This document shows, piece after piece, positions 24,252 through 33,368 of a DNA stretch of 37,296 nt (position 1 is the first letter of the stretch; each line of letters begins with the position of its first letter). The translations under genes were made by a program, and so were the position numbers. Source of the stretch: Paraburkholderia guartelaensis (GTDB lineage Bacteria; Pseudomonadota; Gammaproteobacteria; Burkholderiales; Burkholderiaceae). A model generated the notes under the pieces. The model saw only the letters and a program-made list of their open reading frames with translations, had not been told where the DNA came from and searched no databases. Where the stretch lies: assembly GCF_004353905.1 (NCBI RefSeq), contig NZ_SMOD01000060.1, forward strand, positions 1 to 37,296, given 5' to 3'.

Positions 24252-25289
24252 ATGAATACAGTGGTTATCGATGTCATCGAAAAGGGCACCATCGCGCGCA
24301 GCTTCCTCCGGCAGATGGGTATCGCCAGTTTCCTTGACAGCAGCCTGACCGAGGTGGCCATTAACCGGCCCGGCGAGATCTGGACACAGGGATCGGGCGC
24401 CTGGAGGCAGCACGAGGCGCCCGCCTGCACGCTTGACGCCTGTTTCAAGCTCGCCAATGCCCTGACGGTGATGAAGGGGGGCAAATTCTCGACGAAGGAG
24501 CCCATTCACCCGGTTGTCCTTCCCGACGGCCAGCGCGGTCACGTGCTGATGCAGCCGGCGTGCGAGAAGGACACGATTTCGATCACCATCCGGATTCCTT
24601 CAAACCAGCGGTTCTCGGTCCACGAATACGAGCGTAGCGGCTGGTTCGCGGGCTACCGGGACGCGTCACCGCGCCGGGAGGTGCCGGCATCGCTCGACCT
24701 GCCGCCGTACGAGCAGGAAATGCTCGAGGCGAAGCGCCAGCGCAACGTCACCCGACTCGTTGAGCTCGCCGTCGCAAACCGCCTGAACATCGTGCTCGCT
24801 GGCGGCACGGGTTCCGGCAAGACGACGCTCAACAAGGCGCTGTCCGATCTCGTGCCGTCCGGTGAGCGGATCGGCACGATCGAGGATACGCCGGAACTGT
24901 CGCTGCCGAAGCATCCAAACCGCGTGCATATGTTCTTCAGCGATACCTTGCCCGCAAAGGAACTGGTGCGCTCGACGCTACGCATGAAGTTCGACCGCGT
25001 GTTTCTCGCCGAGCTGCGTGGCGACGAAACCTGGGACTACCTGACGCTGCTCAATACGGGTACGCCCGGTGGTATTACGACCGTTCACTGCAACGATGCC
25101 AGGTCGGCGCACTCCCGTATCGCGACGCTGGTCAAGCAGAGCGTGGTAGGTCAGACGCTCGACTGGCAATTCATCATGGATCAGGTCCGCGTAACCGTCG
25201 ATCTCGTACTTTTCCTGCGCGACAAGCGTCTGGCGGAGATCTGGTACGACCCGGTGGGCAAATGGCAGCTGCTGGGAGGCGTCGCATGA
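24252..25289 (+). CDS. virB11: VirB11-like hexameric traffic ATPase
   Basis: A 345-aa protein. N-terminal domain (FLDSSLTEVAINRPGEIW), Walker A GGTGSGKTTL at about 183-192, Asp box GTIEDTPEL, Walker B-type region VFLAELRGDETWDYL, and the His box GTPGGITTVHCNDA. VirB11 switches the machine between pilus building and DNA transfer. ATG 24252 follows AAAGGAG; the longer frame from 24180 is not needed. A 22-aa frame overlaps its stop by ATGA (25286-25354) and may couple it to the next gene. Confidence 0.94.
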   Translation: MNTVVIDVIEKGTIARSFLRQMGIASFLDSSLTEVAINRPGEIWTQGSGAWRQHEAPACTLDACFKLANALTVMKGGKFSTKEPIHPVVLPDGQRGHVLMQPACEKDTISITIRIPSNQRFSVHEYERSGWFAGYRDASPRREVPASLDLPPYEQEMLEAKRQRNVTRLVELAVANRLNIVLAGGTGSGKTTLNKALSDLVPSGERIGTIEDTPELSLPKHPNRVHMFFSDTLPAKELVRSTLRMKFDRVFLAELRGDETWDYLTLLNTGTPGGITTVHCNDARSAHSRIATLVKQSVVGQTLDWQFIMDQVRVTVDLVLFLRDKRLAEIWYDPVGKWQLLGGVA

Positions 25290-25374
25290 AAGGGCGCGCT
25301 GCATCACCCACCCAGCCCGGCACTGCCACACGGCGGATGGAGCCGGGGAGGTGACCAACCATGAAGGACGAACC

Positions 25375-25728
25375 ATGCCGAAAGCTCTCCGCATTCTCAT
25401 TCCGTGTCTGGTCGTGCTGGTGATCGTGGCCGCCGCAGTGACGCTTGGTCAGTATCTCGGCGGGCTGCTGTTCACGAAAATGCAGAAGCTGCCGCAGGAC
25501 GCGGTTGGCGTCTTTACTTTGTACGACTACTGGCAGGCTTGGGGTGACGTTCCCGCAGTCAGGCGGGCCCTGTCCGTCTGCACGCTGCTGTCAGCCGTCG
25601 TTGGCTGCATGCCCGTGGTCGTGATCACGATGGCGCTGTTGAAATCGCGCGGACGTATTGCGCAGTTCGGCAATGCGCGCTTCGCGACGCGCCGGGACAT
25701 CGTGAAGGCCGGGCTGCTGGAGAAGTGA
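25375..25728 (+). CDS. VirD4 N-terminal membrane module, encoded separately
   Basis: A 117-aa protein with two membrane helices (ILIPCLVVLVIVAAAVTLGQYLGG and VCTLLSAVVGCMPVVVITMALL). It ends in GRIAQFGNARFATRRDIVKAGLLEK. In the VirD4/TraG coupling-protein family this GNARFAT...KAGL segment directly precedes the nucleotide-binding domain in one chain. Here a stop follows and the ATPase part is a separate frame starting about 110 bp later. AAGGA precedes ATG 25375. It is either a natural two-gene arrangement or a broken virD4. Confidence 0.7.
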   Translation: MPKALRILIPCLVVLVIVAAAVTLGQYLGGLLFTKMQKLPQDAVGVFTLYDYWQAWGDVPAVRRALSVCTLLSAVVGCMPVVVITMALLKSRGRIAQFGNARFATRRDIVKAGLLEK

Positions 25729-25730
25729 TC

Positions 25731-25838
25731 ATGAAGCCAGATTCGCATCTCACTGTACCGGCACGGCCAGGTACAACTGTTTTGCCGGTGCTGTTTCACC
25801 AGTGTGCACCTGCGGGTCCCGTAGTTATCCTCACATGA
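25731..25838 (+). CDS. 35-aa ORF linking the two VirD4 parts
   Basis: ATG 25731 has GGAGAAG six bases upstream, and the TGA overlaps the next ATG (ATGA at 25835). The product starts MKPDSHLTVPARPGTTVLPV and has no known domain or relation to VirD4. Its role may be only to couple translation of the ATPase part. Dyads lie inside: ACCGGCA/TGCCGGT (25757-25763, 25783-25789) and GATCATG/CATGATC at both ends. Confidence 0.4.
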   Translation: MKPDSHLTVPARPGTTVLPVLFHQCAPAGPVVILT

Positions 25839-27637
25839 TCCTGGAGGAAAGCACCTTGTCCTGCATGTATCCACCGTTCATCGTCGGCAAGTACAAAGGC
25901 GAGTACCTGAAGTATCGCGGCCAGGATTTCCTGATGCTCGCCGCCGGCACGCGCTCGGGCAAGGGTGTCTCGATGGTGATCCCGAATCTTCTCACCTATC
26001 CGGATTCGGTCGTCGTCGAGGACATCAAGGAAGAGAACTTCATGTATACGTCCGGCTACCGCAGGAAGTGCGGTCACGAGGTCTACCTGTGGTCGCCGTT
26101 TTCTGAAAACGGCCGCTCGCACGCGTACAACCCGCTCGAATACATCGCCGGCCGGCCGGCGTACACGCGCGTCGGTGACGTGATGACGATTGGCGAACAT
26201 CTGTATCCGTCGAATGTCGACGCGCGCGTGAGGTACTGGAACGACAACGCCCGCAACCTGTTCGTCGGGATCGTGCTGTACCTTCTCGAAACGCCGTCGC
26301 TGCCGTGCACGTTCGGCGAAGTGTTACGGCAGGCATCGGGCAGGGGCCGTGCGATCCGCGAGCACGTCTCGTCGATCGTCAGTACGCGCTCGAACACCAC
26401 CGGCACGCTGCCTGTCCTCAGCTTCGAGTGTCTGGATGCGCTCAACCGCTTTCTGTTCCAGTCGAAGGAAGCGTTCGCCAATATCGTGTCGACGATGACG
26501 GCGCCGCTTAACGTGTTCAGTAATCCGGTCGTCGATGCAGCGACGAGCCGATCGGATTTTCATCTGGGCGACGTACGAAGGAAACGTATGTCCGTCTACG
26601 TCGGTATCAAGCCGGGCGACCTGAAGGCGGGCGCGTTGCTCGTCAACCTCTTCTTCTCGCAGCTGATCGACCTGAACACACGTGAGCAGCCCGCCGAGAA
26701 TCCGGATCTGAAGTATCAGTGCGCACTGCTGATGGATGAGTTTGCGGCGCCCGGCAAGATCGACATCATCGATACGGCTAACGCGTTCATCGCCGGCTTC
26801 AACCTGCGGCTCATGCTGATTTTCCACGGGATGTCGCAGCTCGAGGACCCGAAGCTGTACGGCAGACACGGTGCGGAAACGCTTGCGATCAACTGCAAGA
26901 TGCGCAGCCTCTTTGCGCCGCGCACACTCAAGGACTCGGAAGAATATTCGAAGATGCTGGGCACGTTCACGCATCTGTCGCGTTCCCGCAGCCGCAGTCG
27001 CGGCCGCAGCGCCTCGACAAGCACGAACGAGACGGAGCACGGCCGGCCGCTCATGCTGCCGCAGGAACTGCGGGCCTTGTCCAGCCGCAGGCAGATCATC
27101 ACGATCGACGGTTGCGAACCGATCCTGTGCGAAAAGGCGTACTTCTACGAAGATGCCGAGCTCGTCGACCGCCTGGTTCAGCAGAGCCCGTATCTGCAGG
27201 AGGTAATCGCCAGTCTCGAAAAGACCAACCGTCGCCGCGCGTGGTTCGGGTTCGGACCGAAGTTCCCCAACGAAGAGCAGATGAAGCACGCCGCATTCGT
27301 TGCCCGCGAACTCAGTGCACCCGTGCCGCAGATCAATGTTGAGCAATGGTGGCACTCGCAGAACGCCGTGCGTCGCGCGCAGGCGGAGCCCGCAGCGGGC
27401 GCAGCGCAGGCCGCCAGTGTGCGCGATGTCCACGAGCACGAAATTGGCGTGCTCACTGCCGTGCACTTCGCCAACCGCGGGGCGATCCGCGCCTCGCTGT
27501 TCCGGCTGATGCCGTACCTGGGTGAGGTGCTGCCGGACGCGGGCACTTCTGCACAGGCGGGCGAGGCAAATTCGCAACCCGGTTCTCACGCCGAACCGCA
27601 ACCTGATCCGCAGCCTGGACAAGGAGTCATCGCATGA
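25835..27637 (+). CDS. virD4: VirD4-like type IV coupling ATPase, soluble part
   Basis: About 600 residues. It begins with FIVGKYKGEYLKYRGQDFLMLAAGTRSGKGVSMVIPNLL (Walker A TRSGKG at about 38-43). Walker B LLMDEFAAPGKI and the QLEDPKLYG region follow. This is the coupling protein that feeds relaxase-bound DNA to the channel. It lacks the N-terminal helices, which are on the separate gene at 25375-25728. ATG 25835 overlaps the stop of the 35-aa ORF; TTG 25856 (GGAGG at good distance) and ATG 25865 are alternatives. The C-terminal end is Pro/Gln-rich. Its stop overlaps the next ATG. Confidence 0.9.
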   Translation: MILEESTLSCMYPPFIVGKYKGEYLKYRGQDFLMLAAGTRSGKGVSMVIPNLLTYPDSVVVEDIKEENFMYTSGYRRKCGHEVYLWSPFSENGRSHAYNPLEYIAGRPAYTRVGDVMTIGEHLYPSNVDARVRYWNDNARNLFVGIVLYLLETPSLPCTFGEVLRQASGRGRAIREHVSSIVSTRSNTTGTLPVLSFECLDALNRFLFQSKEAFANIVSTMTAPLNVFSNPVVDAATSRSDFHLGDVRRKRMSVYVGIKPGDLKAGALLVNLFFSQLIDLNTREQPAENPDLKYQCALLMDEFAAPGKIDIIDTANAFIAGFNLRLMLIFHGMSQLEDPKLYGRHGAETLAINCKMRSLFAPRTLKDSEEYSKMLGTFTHLSRSRSRSRGRSASTSTNETEHGRPLMLPQELRALSSRRQIITIDGCEPILCEKAYFYEDAELVDRLVQQSPYLQEVIASLEKTNRRRAWFGFGPKFPNEEQMKHAAFVARELSAPVPQINVEQWWHSQNAVRRAQAEPAAGAAQAASVRDVHEHEIGVLTAVHFANRGAIRASLFRLMPYLGEVLPDAGTSAQAGEANSQPGSHAEPQPDPQPGQGVIA

Positions 27638-29304
27638 ACGAGATCGAATTTCCGGCCGACCAGATTGACCGCCGCGAGCGTGGTGCGGCCAACGCCGACG
27701 ACGCTTCGGCCATCCGGGCGCGGACCACGCCGCCGGCGAACGAACCGGAAGGGAAGACCGTACCTCGCCATCCGGAAATGCCCCTGGACAGCGCAACGGA
27801 AGAGCGCCTGAAGAAGATCCGGGCCGCTGATCGGGAGCGGGCCGGGAAGCGGCTCGCACCCGATGTATCGGACGATGAGCGGGCCGCCGAGGGGGTGAAA
27901 GCGGCTAAAGGCACCGGCCGGCTGATCAGCAGGAAAGACGGCGAGACACAGAACAGCATCCGTCCGAAGCCGATCTTCGAGAAAACCGGCTATGACGTGC
28001 CGAAGTCAGTCAGCAACCAGTACATTGCCCACGACGGGAAGTTTCTGGACCGCAAGAGTGAGACGGTGCACTTCGAGGACACCGGCCGCACGCTCGCGAC
28101 GGCCAGCGAGGACCGCAGCGTGATCGCGCACATGGTGGAAGTTGCAAAGGCGAAGAACTGGAGCGAGCTGCAGCTCAAGGGAACAGAGGAATTTCGCCGG
28201 CAGGCATGGATTGCGGCAGAACTTGCTAGCGTACCCACGCGCGGCTTCAGGCCGAAGGAACTGGATCGCGCGATGCTGACGGCTGCGCGCGAGGCCATGC
28301 GCATCGGCGCCGGCGAGCAGGCCGGCGATGCGCATGAAGCGCGCACCAACACCGTCGAGAGCGCAGCAGCCCAAAAGTCCGACGTTGCGGAGCCCGAACA
28401 GCCCGCGCGGCGCGCACGGGCCAGCGCAGGTGCGGCCCGCATCGCTGATGCGCCGGCCGGGCAACGCGAGCAGCACTCCGACCGCGCGGGTCCTGCCTCT
28501 CAGGCTCCGGCGTCATCGCCCTCGCTCGAGCAGCCGGCAGCTGGTGTGACCTTGGGCGTGCTCGTTGCGCACGGGCCGGCGCCGTTCAACCATGACGCCA
28601 GACAGAATCCAAGCTATTACGCGACCGTGCGCACCATCAATGGCGAGCGCACGGTATGGGGCCTGGATCTCGAACGCGCCATAAGTGAGGCTGGTGTGCA
28701 GGTCGGGCAGCACATCGAACTCGAAAAGGGCGGCAGCAGGACTGTCACGTCCCGGCAGCGGCAGTTCGACGCGCAGGGCAACGAGTGCGCGCCAAAGACT
28801 GTCACGAGCCGCCGTAACGAATGGCGGGTTTCCTCGCCGGACATGCCTGACCTGCCTGCGCACGAGCAGCGTGAGGCCCTCGCTCGCGCACGTCGCGAAG
28901 GTGACGAGCACAGGCAGATCAACGAAGCGCGCGAGCGGTTCCTGAACGGTAACTGGCAGTACTCGAAGGAACAGCGCGCCGTGCTTGACGCGGCACGTGA
29001 GCGCATCAAGGAACAGGCGGCGCGAGAGGTCCTGCGCGAGGAGATCAAGGGTCTGCCCGAGCAACAGCAGGAGAAGTTTAAGGGGGAGTTCGAGAGCGCC
29101 GTGGCCGCGGCGCGAGCAGCGAACCGGCCGCTCGATGTGCCGATGCCGCAGGTCACCGAGGCGACGATCGAGGCCGTACGTGAACAGATCGAGCGCGAAC
29201 AGCGCGGGCTCTCGCAGTCCGTGCAGCAGCCGTCTCAAGAGACCACCGGGCACCCCTCACTGGGAGTGGGTCATGAAGTTCCGCCCTTCGAACTCGAACC
29301 GTAA
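27634..29304 (+). CDS. LPD7-domain relaxase-accessory protein
   Basis: A 556-aa soluble, charged protein. Residues about 125-215 (YIAHDGKFLDRKSETVHFEDTGRTL, then WSELQLKGTEEFRRQAWIAAEL) match the LPD7 domain found at the C-terminus of TraI-type relaxases. Residues about 305-360 (LGVLVAHGPAPFNHDARQNPSYY, then ERTVWGLDLERAI) match a second module from the same relaxase tails. No HUH or Tyr relaxase domain is present. The end is a long coiled-coil-like Glu/Arg-rich region. Probably helps DNA processing or recruits the relaxosome to VirD4, with which it overlaps by ATGA. Confidence 0.75.
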   Translation: MNEIEFPADQIDRRERGAANADDASAIRARTTPPANEPEGKTVPRHPEMPLDSATEERLKKIRAADRERAGKRLAPDVSDDERAAEGVKAAKGTGRLISRKDGETQNSIRPKPIFEKTGYDVPKSVSNQYIAHDGKFLDRKSETVHFEDTGRTLATASEDRSVIAHMVEVAKAKNWSELQLKGTEEFRRQAWIAAELASVPTRGFRPKELDRAMLTAAREAMRIGAGEQAGDAHEARTNTVESAAAQKSDVAEPEQPARRARASAGAARIADAPAGQREQHSDRAGPASQAPASSPSLEQPAAGVTLGVLVAHGPAPFNHDARQNPSYYATVRTINGERTVWGLDLERAISEAGVQVGQHIELEKGGSRTVTSRQRQFDAQGNECAPKTVTSRRNEWRVSSPDMPDLPAHEQREALARARREGDEHRQINEARERFLNGNWQYSKEQRAVLDAARERIKEQAAREVLREEIKGLPEQQQEKFKGEFESAVAAARAANRPLDVPMPQVTEATIEAVREQIEREQRGLSQSVQQPSQETTGHPSLGVGHEVPPFELEP

Positions 29305-29370
29305 CTGAACGCGTCTGGCGTGGCTGCGGTGATGCGGGTACATCCATCAACCGGTAAGGAACAATGCACC

Positions 29371-30081
29371 ATGAAGATTGCCGTTATCAATTTCTCGGGC
29401 AACGTTGGCAAGAGTACCGTTGCACTCCATCTGCTTGCGCCGCGTCTGCCGGGCGCTGAGGTGATCCCGATCGAATCGATCAATTCGGATGACCGCGAAA
29501 AGGAGGGCGCGTTGCGCGGGTCGCAGTTCGATGAGCTGCAGGATCAGCTGATGACGCTGGAAAACGCCGTCGTCGATGTGGGCGCGTCGAATGTCGAAGA
29601 TTTTGTAGGTCTGATGCGAAGCTATGACGGGTCGCATGAAGACTTCGATCTCTTCATTGTGCCGGCTGTATCGAGCGCCAAGCAGCAGGTGGACACGATC
29701 GCAACGCTGCGTGCGCTTTCTGAGCTGGGCGTGCGCGCCACAAGGATCCGGCTGGTCATGAATATGGTCGATCGCAAACAGGACCTCAACCGGGGCTTTG
29801 CGAAGCTGTTCGAGTTTCACTCGCGCAGCGAGGTTTTCTCGATGCATCGTGACGCGGTCATCTACGAAAACCCGATCTTCGAGAAGATCAAGGGGTTCGA
29901 CAGGTCGATCGTCGAAATCCGCGATGACCCGCGCGACTACGTCGCGCTGAACGCCGAGGCAATGGAAAACGGGGCATCGGAAGCCGAAAGGGCACACATT
30001 CGACAGATGGTCGCACTCAAACGTCTTGCGAGCCGGGTGACGACAGAACTGGATGACGTGTTCAAGGTACTGGTGTGCTGA
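29371..30081 (+). CDS. stbB: StbB-like ParA/MinD-family ATPase
   Basis: A 236-aa protein. The P-loop is MKIAVINFSGNVGKSTVALHL, a deviant Walker A (SGNVGKST), as in StbB proteins of conjugative plasmids such as those of the R388 type. A DxxS-like segment (VVDVGASNVEDF) and a later FDLFIVPAVSS strand complete the fold. StbB acts in plasmid positioning and in conjugation. ATG 29371 has AAGGAAC upstream; the longer frame from 29320 lacks support. Confidence 0.75.
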   Translation: MKIAVINFSGNVGKSTVALHLLAPRLPGAEVIPIESINSDDREKEGALRGSQFDELQDQLMTLENAVVDVGASNVEDFVGLMRSYDGSHEDFDLFIVPAVSSAKQQVDTIATLRALSELGVRATRIRLVMNMVDRKQDLNRGFAKLFEFHSRSEVFSMHRDAVIYENPIFEKIKGFDRSIVEIRDDPRDYVALNAEAMENGASEAERAHIRQMVALKRLASRVTTELDDVFKVLVC

Positions 30082-30530
30082 TGGGCGCGTCGGAAGACTC
30101 AATCCGCGAGGAACTCATCGGCGAAGTGCTCGGCCAGCTGTCGCACCTGCGTCGTGACGTGAAAGAGCTGAGCGGGCTGCTCCAGGCGAGCGGCAAACAG
30201 TTCAGGGATGACGGCGAACTGACGCTGCTGCGCTTCACTTCGCGCTACGGGCAGTTCCTCAATGACTTCAACGCAGCGACCACTGGCGTGCTCGCCGAGG
30301 CAGGTCATTTTGCTGAGGCACGCGACCAGCTCGTCGGCGAGCTTGCATTACGCGAATACGATGCGGCAAGCGCGCGCGTGCGGGAACAGTTGCGTGATGT
30401 GCTCAGTGAAGGGGGTTACCGCTGCGGTATTGGCCGCCTTGAGCTTGCGGTATGGGTCGCGTGTGCAGCGCTTGGTTCGGCAGCGCTCTCGGTCGGCGCG
30501 GTCGCGGTGCTGCATATGGTCGGCGCATAG
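30081..30530 (+). CDS. Membrane-anchored coiled-coil protein (StbC position)
   Basis: A 149-aa protein. A long helical, soluble front (EVLGQLSHLRRDVKELSGLLQ) and one C-terminal membrane helix (LAVWVACAALGSAALSVGAVAVLHM). It follows the stbB-like gene with one base shared between stop and start. Position suggests an StbC-like partner; sequence alone does not prove it. Confidence 0.6.
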   Translation: MGASEDSIREELIGEVLGQLSHLRRDVKELSGLLQASGKQFRDDGELTLLRFTSRYGQFLNDFNAATTGVLAEAGHFAEARDQLVGELALREYDAASARVREQLRDVLSEGGYRCGIGRLELAVWVACAALGSAALSVGAVAVLHMVGA

Positions 30531-30540
30531 GAGTCGTTCC

Positions 30541-30864
30541 ATGCAATTCCAGACATCTTTCGTGGTCGCAGCGGTATGCACGGCGCTCGCAGGTGTCACG
30601 CCGGCGCGGGCCGACGATGACAACCAGAACGCATGCGGGGCAGTGCTCTGCCTTGCCGGACTGATGCAGGGCGGCAGTGGCGGTCGGGACTGCAGCCAGT
30701 ACGAGGCAAATTACTTTTCCATCGTGCGTTATCACCATGGTCATTTCGATCTGGGCGGCACGTCGAGCGCGCGCGGCGATTACCTCAACCAGTGCCGTTC
30801 GGTTGGAAGCGATCAGAAGAGTGCTGTGAATTCCAGGTACGGGGGCGTCGAGAATGGCCCCTGA
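30541..30864 (+). CDS. TrbM/KikA-like conjugation protein
   Basis: A 107-aa secreted protein. Signal peptide FVVAAVCTALAGVTPARA, then NACGAVLCLAGLM, DCSQYEANYFSIVRY and SARGDYLNQC. The Cys pattern and CxAVLCLxG...YFSI...FLxxC layout are those of TrbM/KikA. These periplasmic proteins help conjugative transfer. The 3' end overlaps a small ORF. Confidence 0.75.
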   Translation: MQFQTSFVVAAVCTALAGVTPARADDDNQNACGAVLCLAGLMQGGSGGRDCSQYEANYFSIVRYHHGHFDLGGTSSARGDYLNQCRSVGSDQKSAVNSRYGGVENGP

Positions 30865-30985
30865 ATTGCTCCTCACAGGGCGCGGCGAATTTGCCGGCCC
30901 GGGCAGCCGGGCTTTTCATGCGCTGGCGATGATCGTGCGCAGCGGCGACGTTAGCGCACTGCCGGCGCTCGTCCGGGGGATCTGA
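30854..30985 (+). CDS. 43-aa ORF after the TrbM-like gene
   Basis: MAPELLLTGRGEFAGPGSRA and a short helical end. It starts inside the TrbM-like gene and its stop shares a base with the ATG of a 40-aa frame (30985-31107). The chained overlaps suggest translated small genes, but no family is known. Confidence 0.4.
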   Translation: MAPELLLTGRGEFAGPGSRAFHALAMIVRSGDVSALPALVRGI

Positions 30986-31107
30986 TGCAACTCATTGCTG
31001 CAAAACTGCCGCCGTTCACCCGACAGAATCATGGCTGGTTGCGGGACCACGAGGCGTCGCTCCTGGGCGTGCGCAGCCTCGCGATGCTCGTCAGGCCTTC
31101 ACGTTGA
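30985..31107 (+). CDS. 40-aa ORF leading into the 457-aa gene
   Basis: MQLIAAKLPPFTRQNHGWLR, then a short basic end. It overlaps the preceding ORF by one base and stops 7 bp before the next gene. It may serve as a coupling leader. Function unknown. Confidence 0.35.
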   Translation: MQLIAAKLPPFTRQNHGWLRDHEASLLGVRSLAMLVRPSR

Positions 31108-31114
31108 ACGCATC

Positions 31115-32488
31115 ATGGAACTCGTCGAGCGCGATCACCCCGATACGGTCAGGCGACATCTGAGCGCTGAAGAAGCCGCAGCTGTGCGGCGGTTCTGCGG
31201 CGAGGGACAGCAAGTGCGGCCTGAGGACGTCACACTCGTGGAAGCCGTGCTCGAAGAGATGCACGATGGACGACATGTGCGTCTGTGGCTCGAGTGCGAC
31301 TGCGTCAGCGCAGCTGGTAGTCGGCCGCGGCTCACCGCCCGGGTGCGTGAAGACGGTCCCCGTCATTTCGTGCGTATGCACCAGTACGGCGAGCACCACT
31401 GTGCGCTGGCGTCGTTCCGGCAGACGCCGGAGCCGGAAAACGTTGAGCCGGATGACGATTGCGCGAGGCCAGGCCAGCACAATCCGCTCCGACCGGTAGC
31501 TGACGTGCTTGACTATCTCGATCTGCATGAAGGCGTGGCACGACCGGGCGGCTCGACGGGATCAGAGGGCGGCGTGGGCGAAAGTGGCCGTCGCCTGCCA
31601 CGCCTCGGACGCATCCTGCACACGCTTCTTGAGGACGCCGACTTTGCACGGCTGCCCGTCGACGCGTTGAACGAAAAGTCCAGATCGTGGGAGCGGCTCG
31701 AGGCATATGCAGCCGGCCAGGCGCTGAGCCCACAGCTGTCGCTCTCACAGATAATCTATTTCAAGCCATGGACGCCTCTCAATGAGAGGATGACGGAGAT
31801 CGATGGCCTTGCATGGCCGGAAAGGAAGGCACGCAGCGCGCTACTGCTGTTCGTCGCCGACGAGATTCGCGCAGGCGTTGCAATCAAGAAAACGAGCATG
31901 GGAGAGTGTGTGGTGCGCCCCGAAAAGGGAATCCGTGCCGGTGGCCGTGATCAGCGACTAACGCAGCCGCCCTACTGGGTGCTCAGCGTGGTCGACCGCG
32001 ATCGCCACGGCAATGCGCGCTTCCGGGAAGCGTTCGCGCAGCATGCGTATTCGTTTGCGCGACCCGTACCTCTGGACAGCCGCTATGAGCGCGTGACGCT
32101 GAAGTTGCTGTTCGGTGTCATGGCATGGGTAAAAAAGTACGGCATTGAGGTCACGCTCTGGAAGCCGCTATTTGACCGGGAGGTGAGGCAGGTCGACAGG
32201 CCGAGCCTGTGGTGCCGACCCGACTTCGAATTGACGTTCCGATCGGTGGCAGCCGTCAGTGTTGCGGCGAGGCTGCACCGTGTAGTCATCGAGACGATGG
32301 GTGCCGACGATCCTGACTACATTGAGCGCAAGTCGCGTACTCACGAAATCATGAAACGCCGCGGGATCCTGATCGAGCATCGCGTCGCTGATGATGCTGA
32401 CCAGAAAGAACGGGACGACGCGTTTTTCCGCAGGGTCGCTGCAAAGATCCTGCATCTCGCCGGAGTACCGCAGACAAGGCCAGTCTGA
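31115..32488 (+). CDS. Large plasmid protein with a Cys/His segment, unknown
   Basis: About 457 aa. Near residues 58-100 a CDC...RHFVRMHQYGEHHC stretch suggests metal binding, a layout reminiscent of DUF1173-type plasmid proteins. The rest (LSQIIYFKPWTPLNERMTEIDG, then WVLSVVDRDRHGNARFREAF) looks like a globular alpha/beta protein. ATG 31115 has a poor ribosome site, and translation may depend on the preceding 40-aa ORF. It is the last gene in the transfer direction. Family assignment is tentative. Confidence 0.6.
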   Translation: MELVERDHPDTVRRHLSAEEAAAVRRFCGEGQQVRPEDVTLVEAVLEEMHDGRHVRLWLECDCVSAAGSRPRLTARVREDGPRHFVRMHQYGEHHCALASFRQTPEPENVEPDDDCARPGQHNPLRPVADVLDYLDLHEGVARPGGSTGSEGGVGESGRRLPRLGRILHTLLEDADFARLPVDALNEKSRSWERLEAYAAGQALSPQLSLSQIIYFKPWTPLNERMTEIDGLAWPERKARSALLLFVADEIRAGVAIKKTSMGECVVRPEKGIRAGGRDQRLTQPPYWVLSVVDRDRHGNARFREAFAQHAYSFARPVPLDSRYERVTLKLLFGVMAWVKKYGIEVTLWKPLFDREVRQVDRPSLWCRPDFELTFRSVAAVSVAARLHRVVIETMGADDPDYIERKSRTHEIMKRRGILIEHRVADDADQKERDDAFFRRVAAKILHLAGVPQTRPV

Positions 32489-32885
32489 AAGTCTCACTGC
32501 GCTTCGCTAGCTGCCAATCTTCTTGATGGACGCCCTCGTTTCCGGGAGTCATCCGGCAACTTCGGCATCCTCGCCAGCGCGGGGCTGAGCAACACGTGGG
32601 TAAAAGGCCACGGCGGGGCGCGTGGCAGCATGCCGATCCTCGTCCGGATCGTATCCGGCGTGCGCGATCGTGGATGGCTGTGGGGCGCCCGCCGCCGGGT
32701 CTTTTTTGACACTACCGGCCAAGTACTAAACCGCTGACGCGGTAGGGGAGGAGCGCGAGAGCTGATGGCTGACGTTCATTGTGGCGGCGAGCTGACGCAG
32801 GATCCCAACGAGGGGACGCAGATACCTCCAGGAGCAGTATGTGGATGCCCAACCGGGCTTCACCACTGCTTCCAGGAGGCACGCC
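32489..32885. other. Gap between the transfer region and the integrase remnant
   Basis: No secure gene. A 72-aa minus-strand frame (32494-32712) is basic and Pro/Arg-rich and may be chance. TTGACA near 32706 could be part of a promoter for the integrase. The left edge of the integrase-carrying element probably lies here, but no end repeat is clear. Confidence 0.35.
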
Positions 32886-33368
32886 ATGACGCCACTGCGC
32901 CAACGCATGCTGCACGACATGCAGATCCGCAACTTCGCCGAGACCACCCAGCAAACCTACCTGCTACAGGTGTCCAGTTTCGCCCGGCACTTCCACCGCT
33001 CGCCTGAACTGCTGGGCCCCGAGGAGATCCGGGCCTGGCTCGTCTATCTGCGTGAAGAGCGCAAGCTCGCCCCCGGCAGCCTCGGCCCGACGATTGGTGC
33101 GCTGCGCTTTCTGTATCGCGTGACGCTCAAACGCGACTGGAGTGACGAGGACTTTCCGTTTCCCAGGAAGCCGGTCCGGCTCCCGGTCGTTCTCAGCCTG
33201 GAAGAGATCACAGCCTTCTTCGAGTCGATCGCCACTCTCAAGCAGCGCACCATCCTGATGGTTGCCTACGCGGCTGGCCTGCGTGTGTCCGAAGCTGTGC
33301 ACCTCAAGGTCACGGATATTGACAGCAAGCGCATGGTCATCCGGGTGAACCAGGGCAAGGGCCGCAAA
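32886..33368 (+). pseudogene. Tyrosine integrase, 5' fragment, cut by a RIT element
   Basis: 161 codons of a tyrosine recombinase of the kind that accompanies IS91-type elements: MTPLRQRMLHDMQIRNFAET at the start, an N-terminal SAM-like domain, and the catalytic Arg segment AAGLRVSEAVHLKV. The frame ends in VNQGKGRK and then enters foreign DNA. The expected continuation DRYVMLSPRLLE is found 3.4 kb downstream at 36805. AGGAGG lies before the ATG. Confidence 0.88.

Noticed and set aside
26324..27859. A 511-aa open frame on the minus strand opposite virD4
   Set aside because: It is Arg/Ala-rich, has no domain and mirrors the codon pattern of the strong virD4 gene. It is a shadow frame of high-GC coding DNA.
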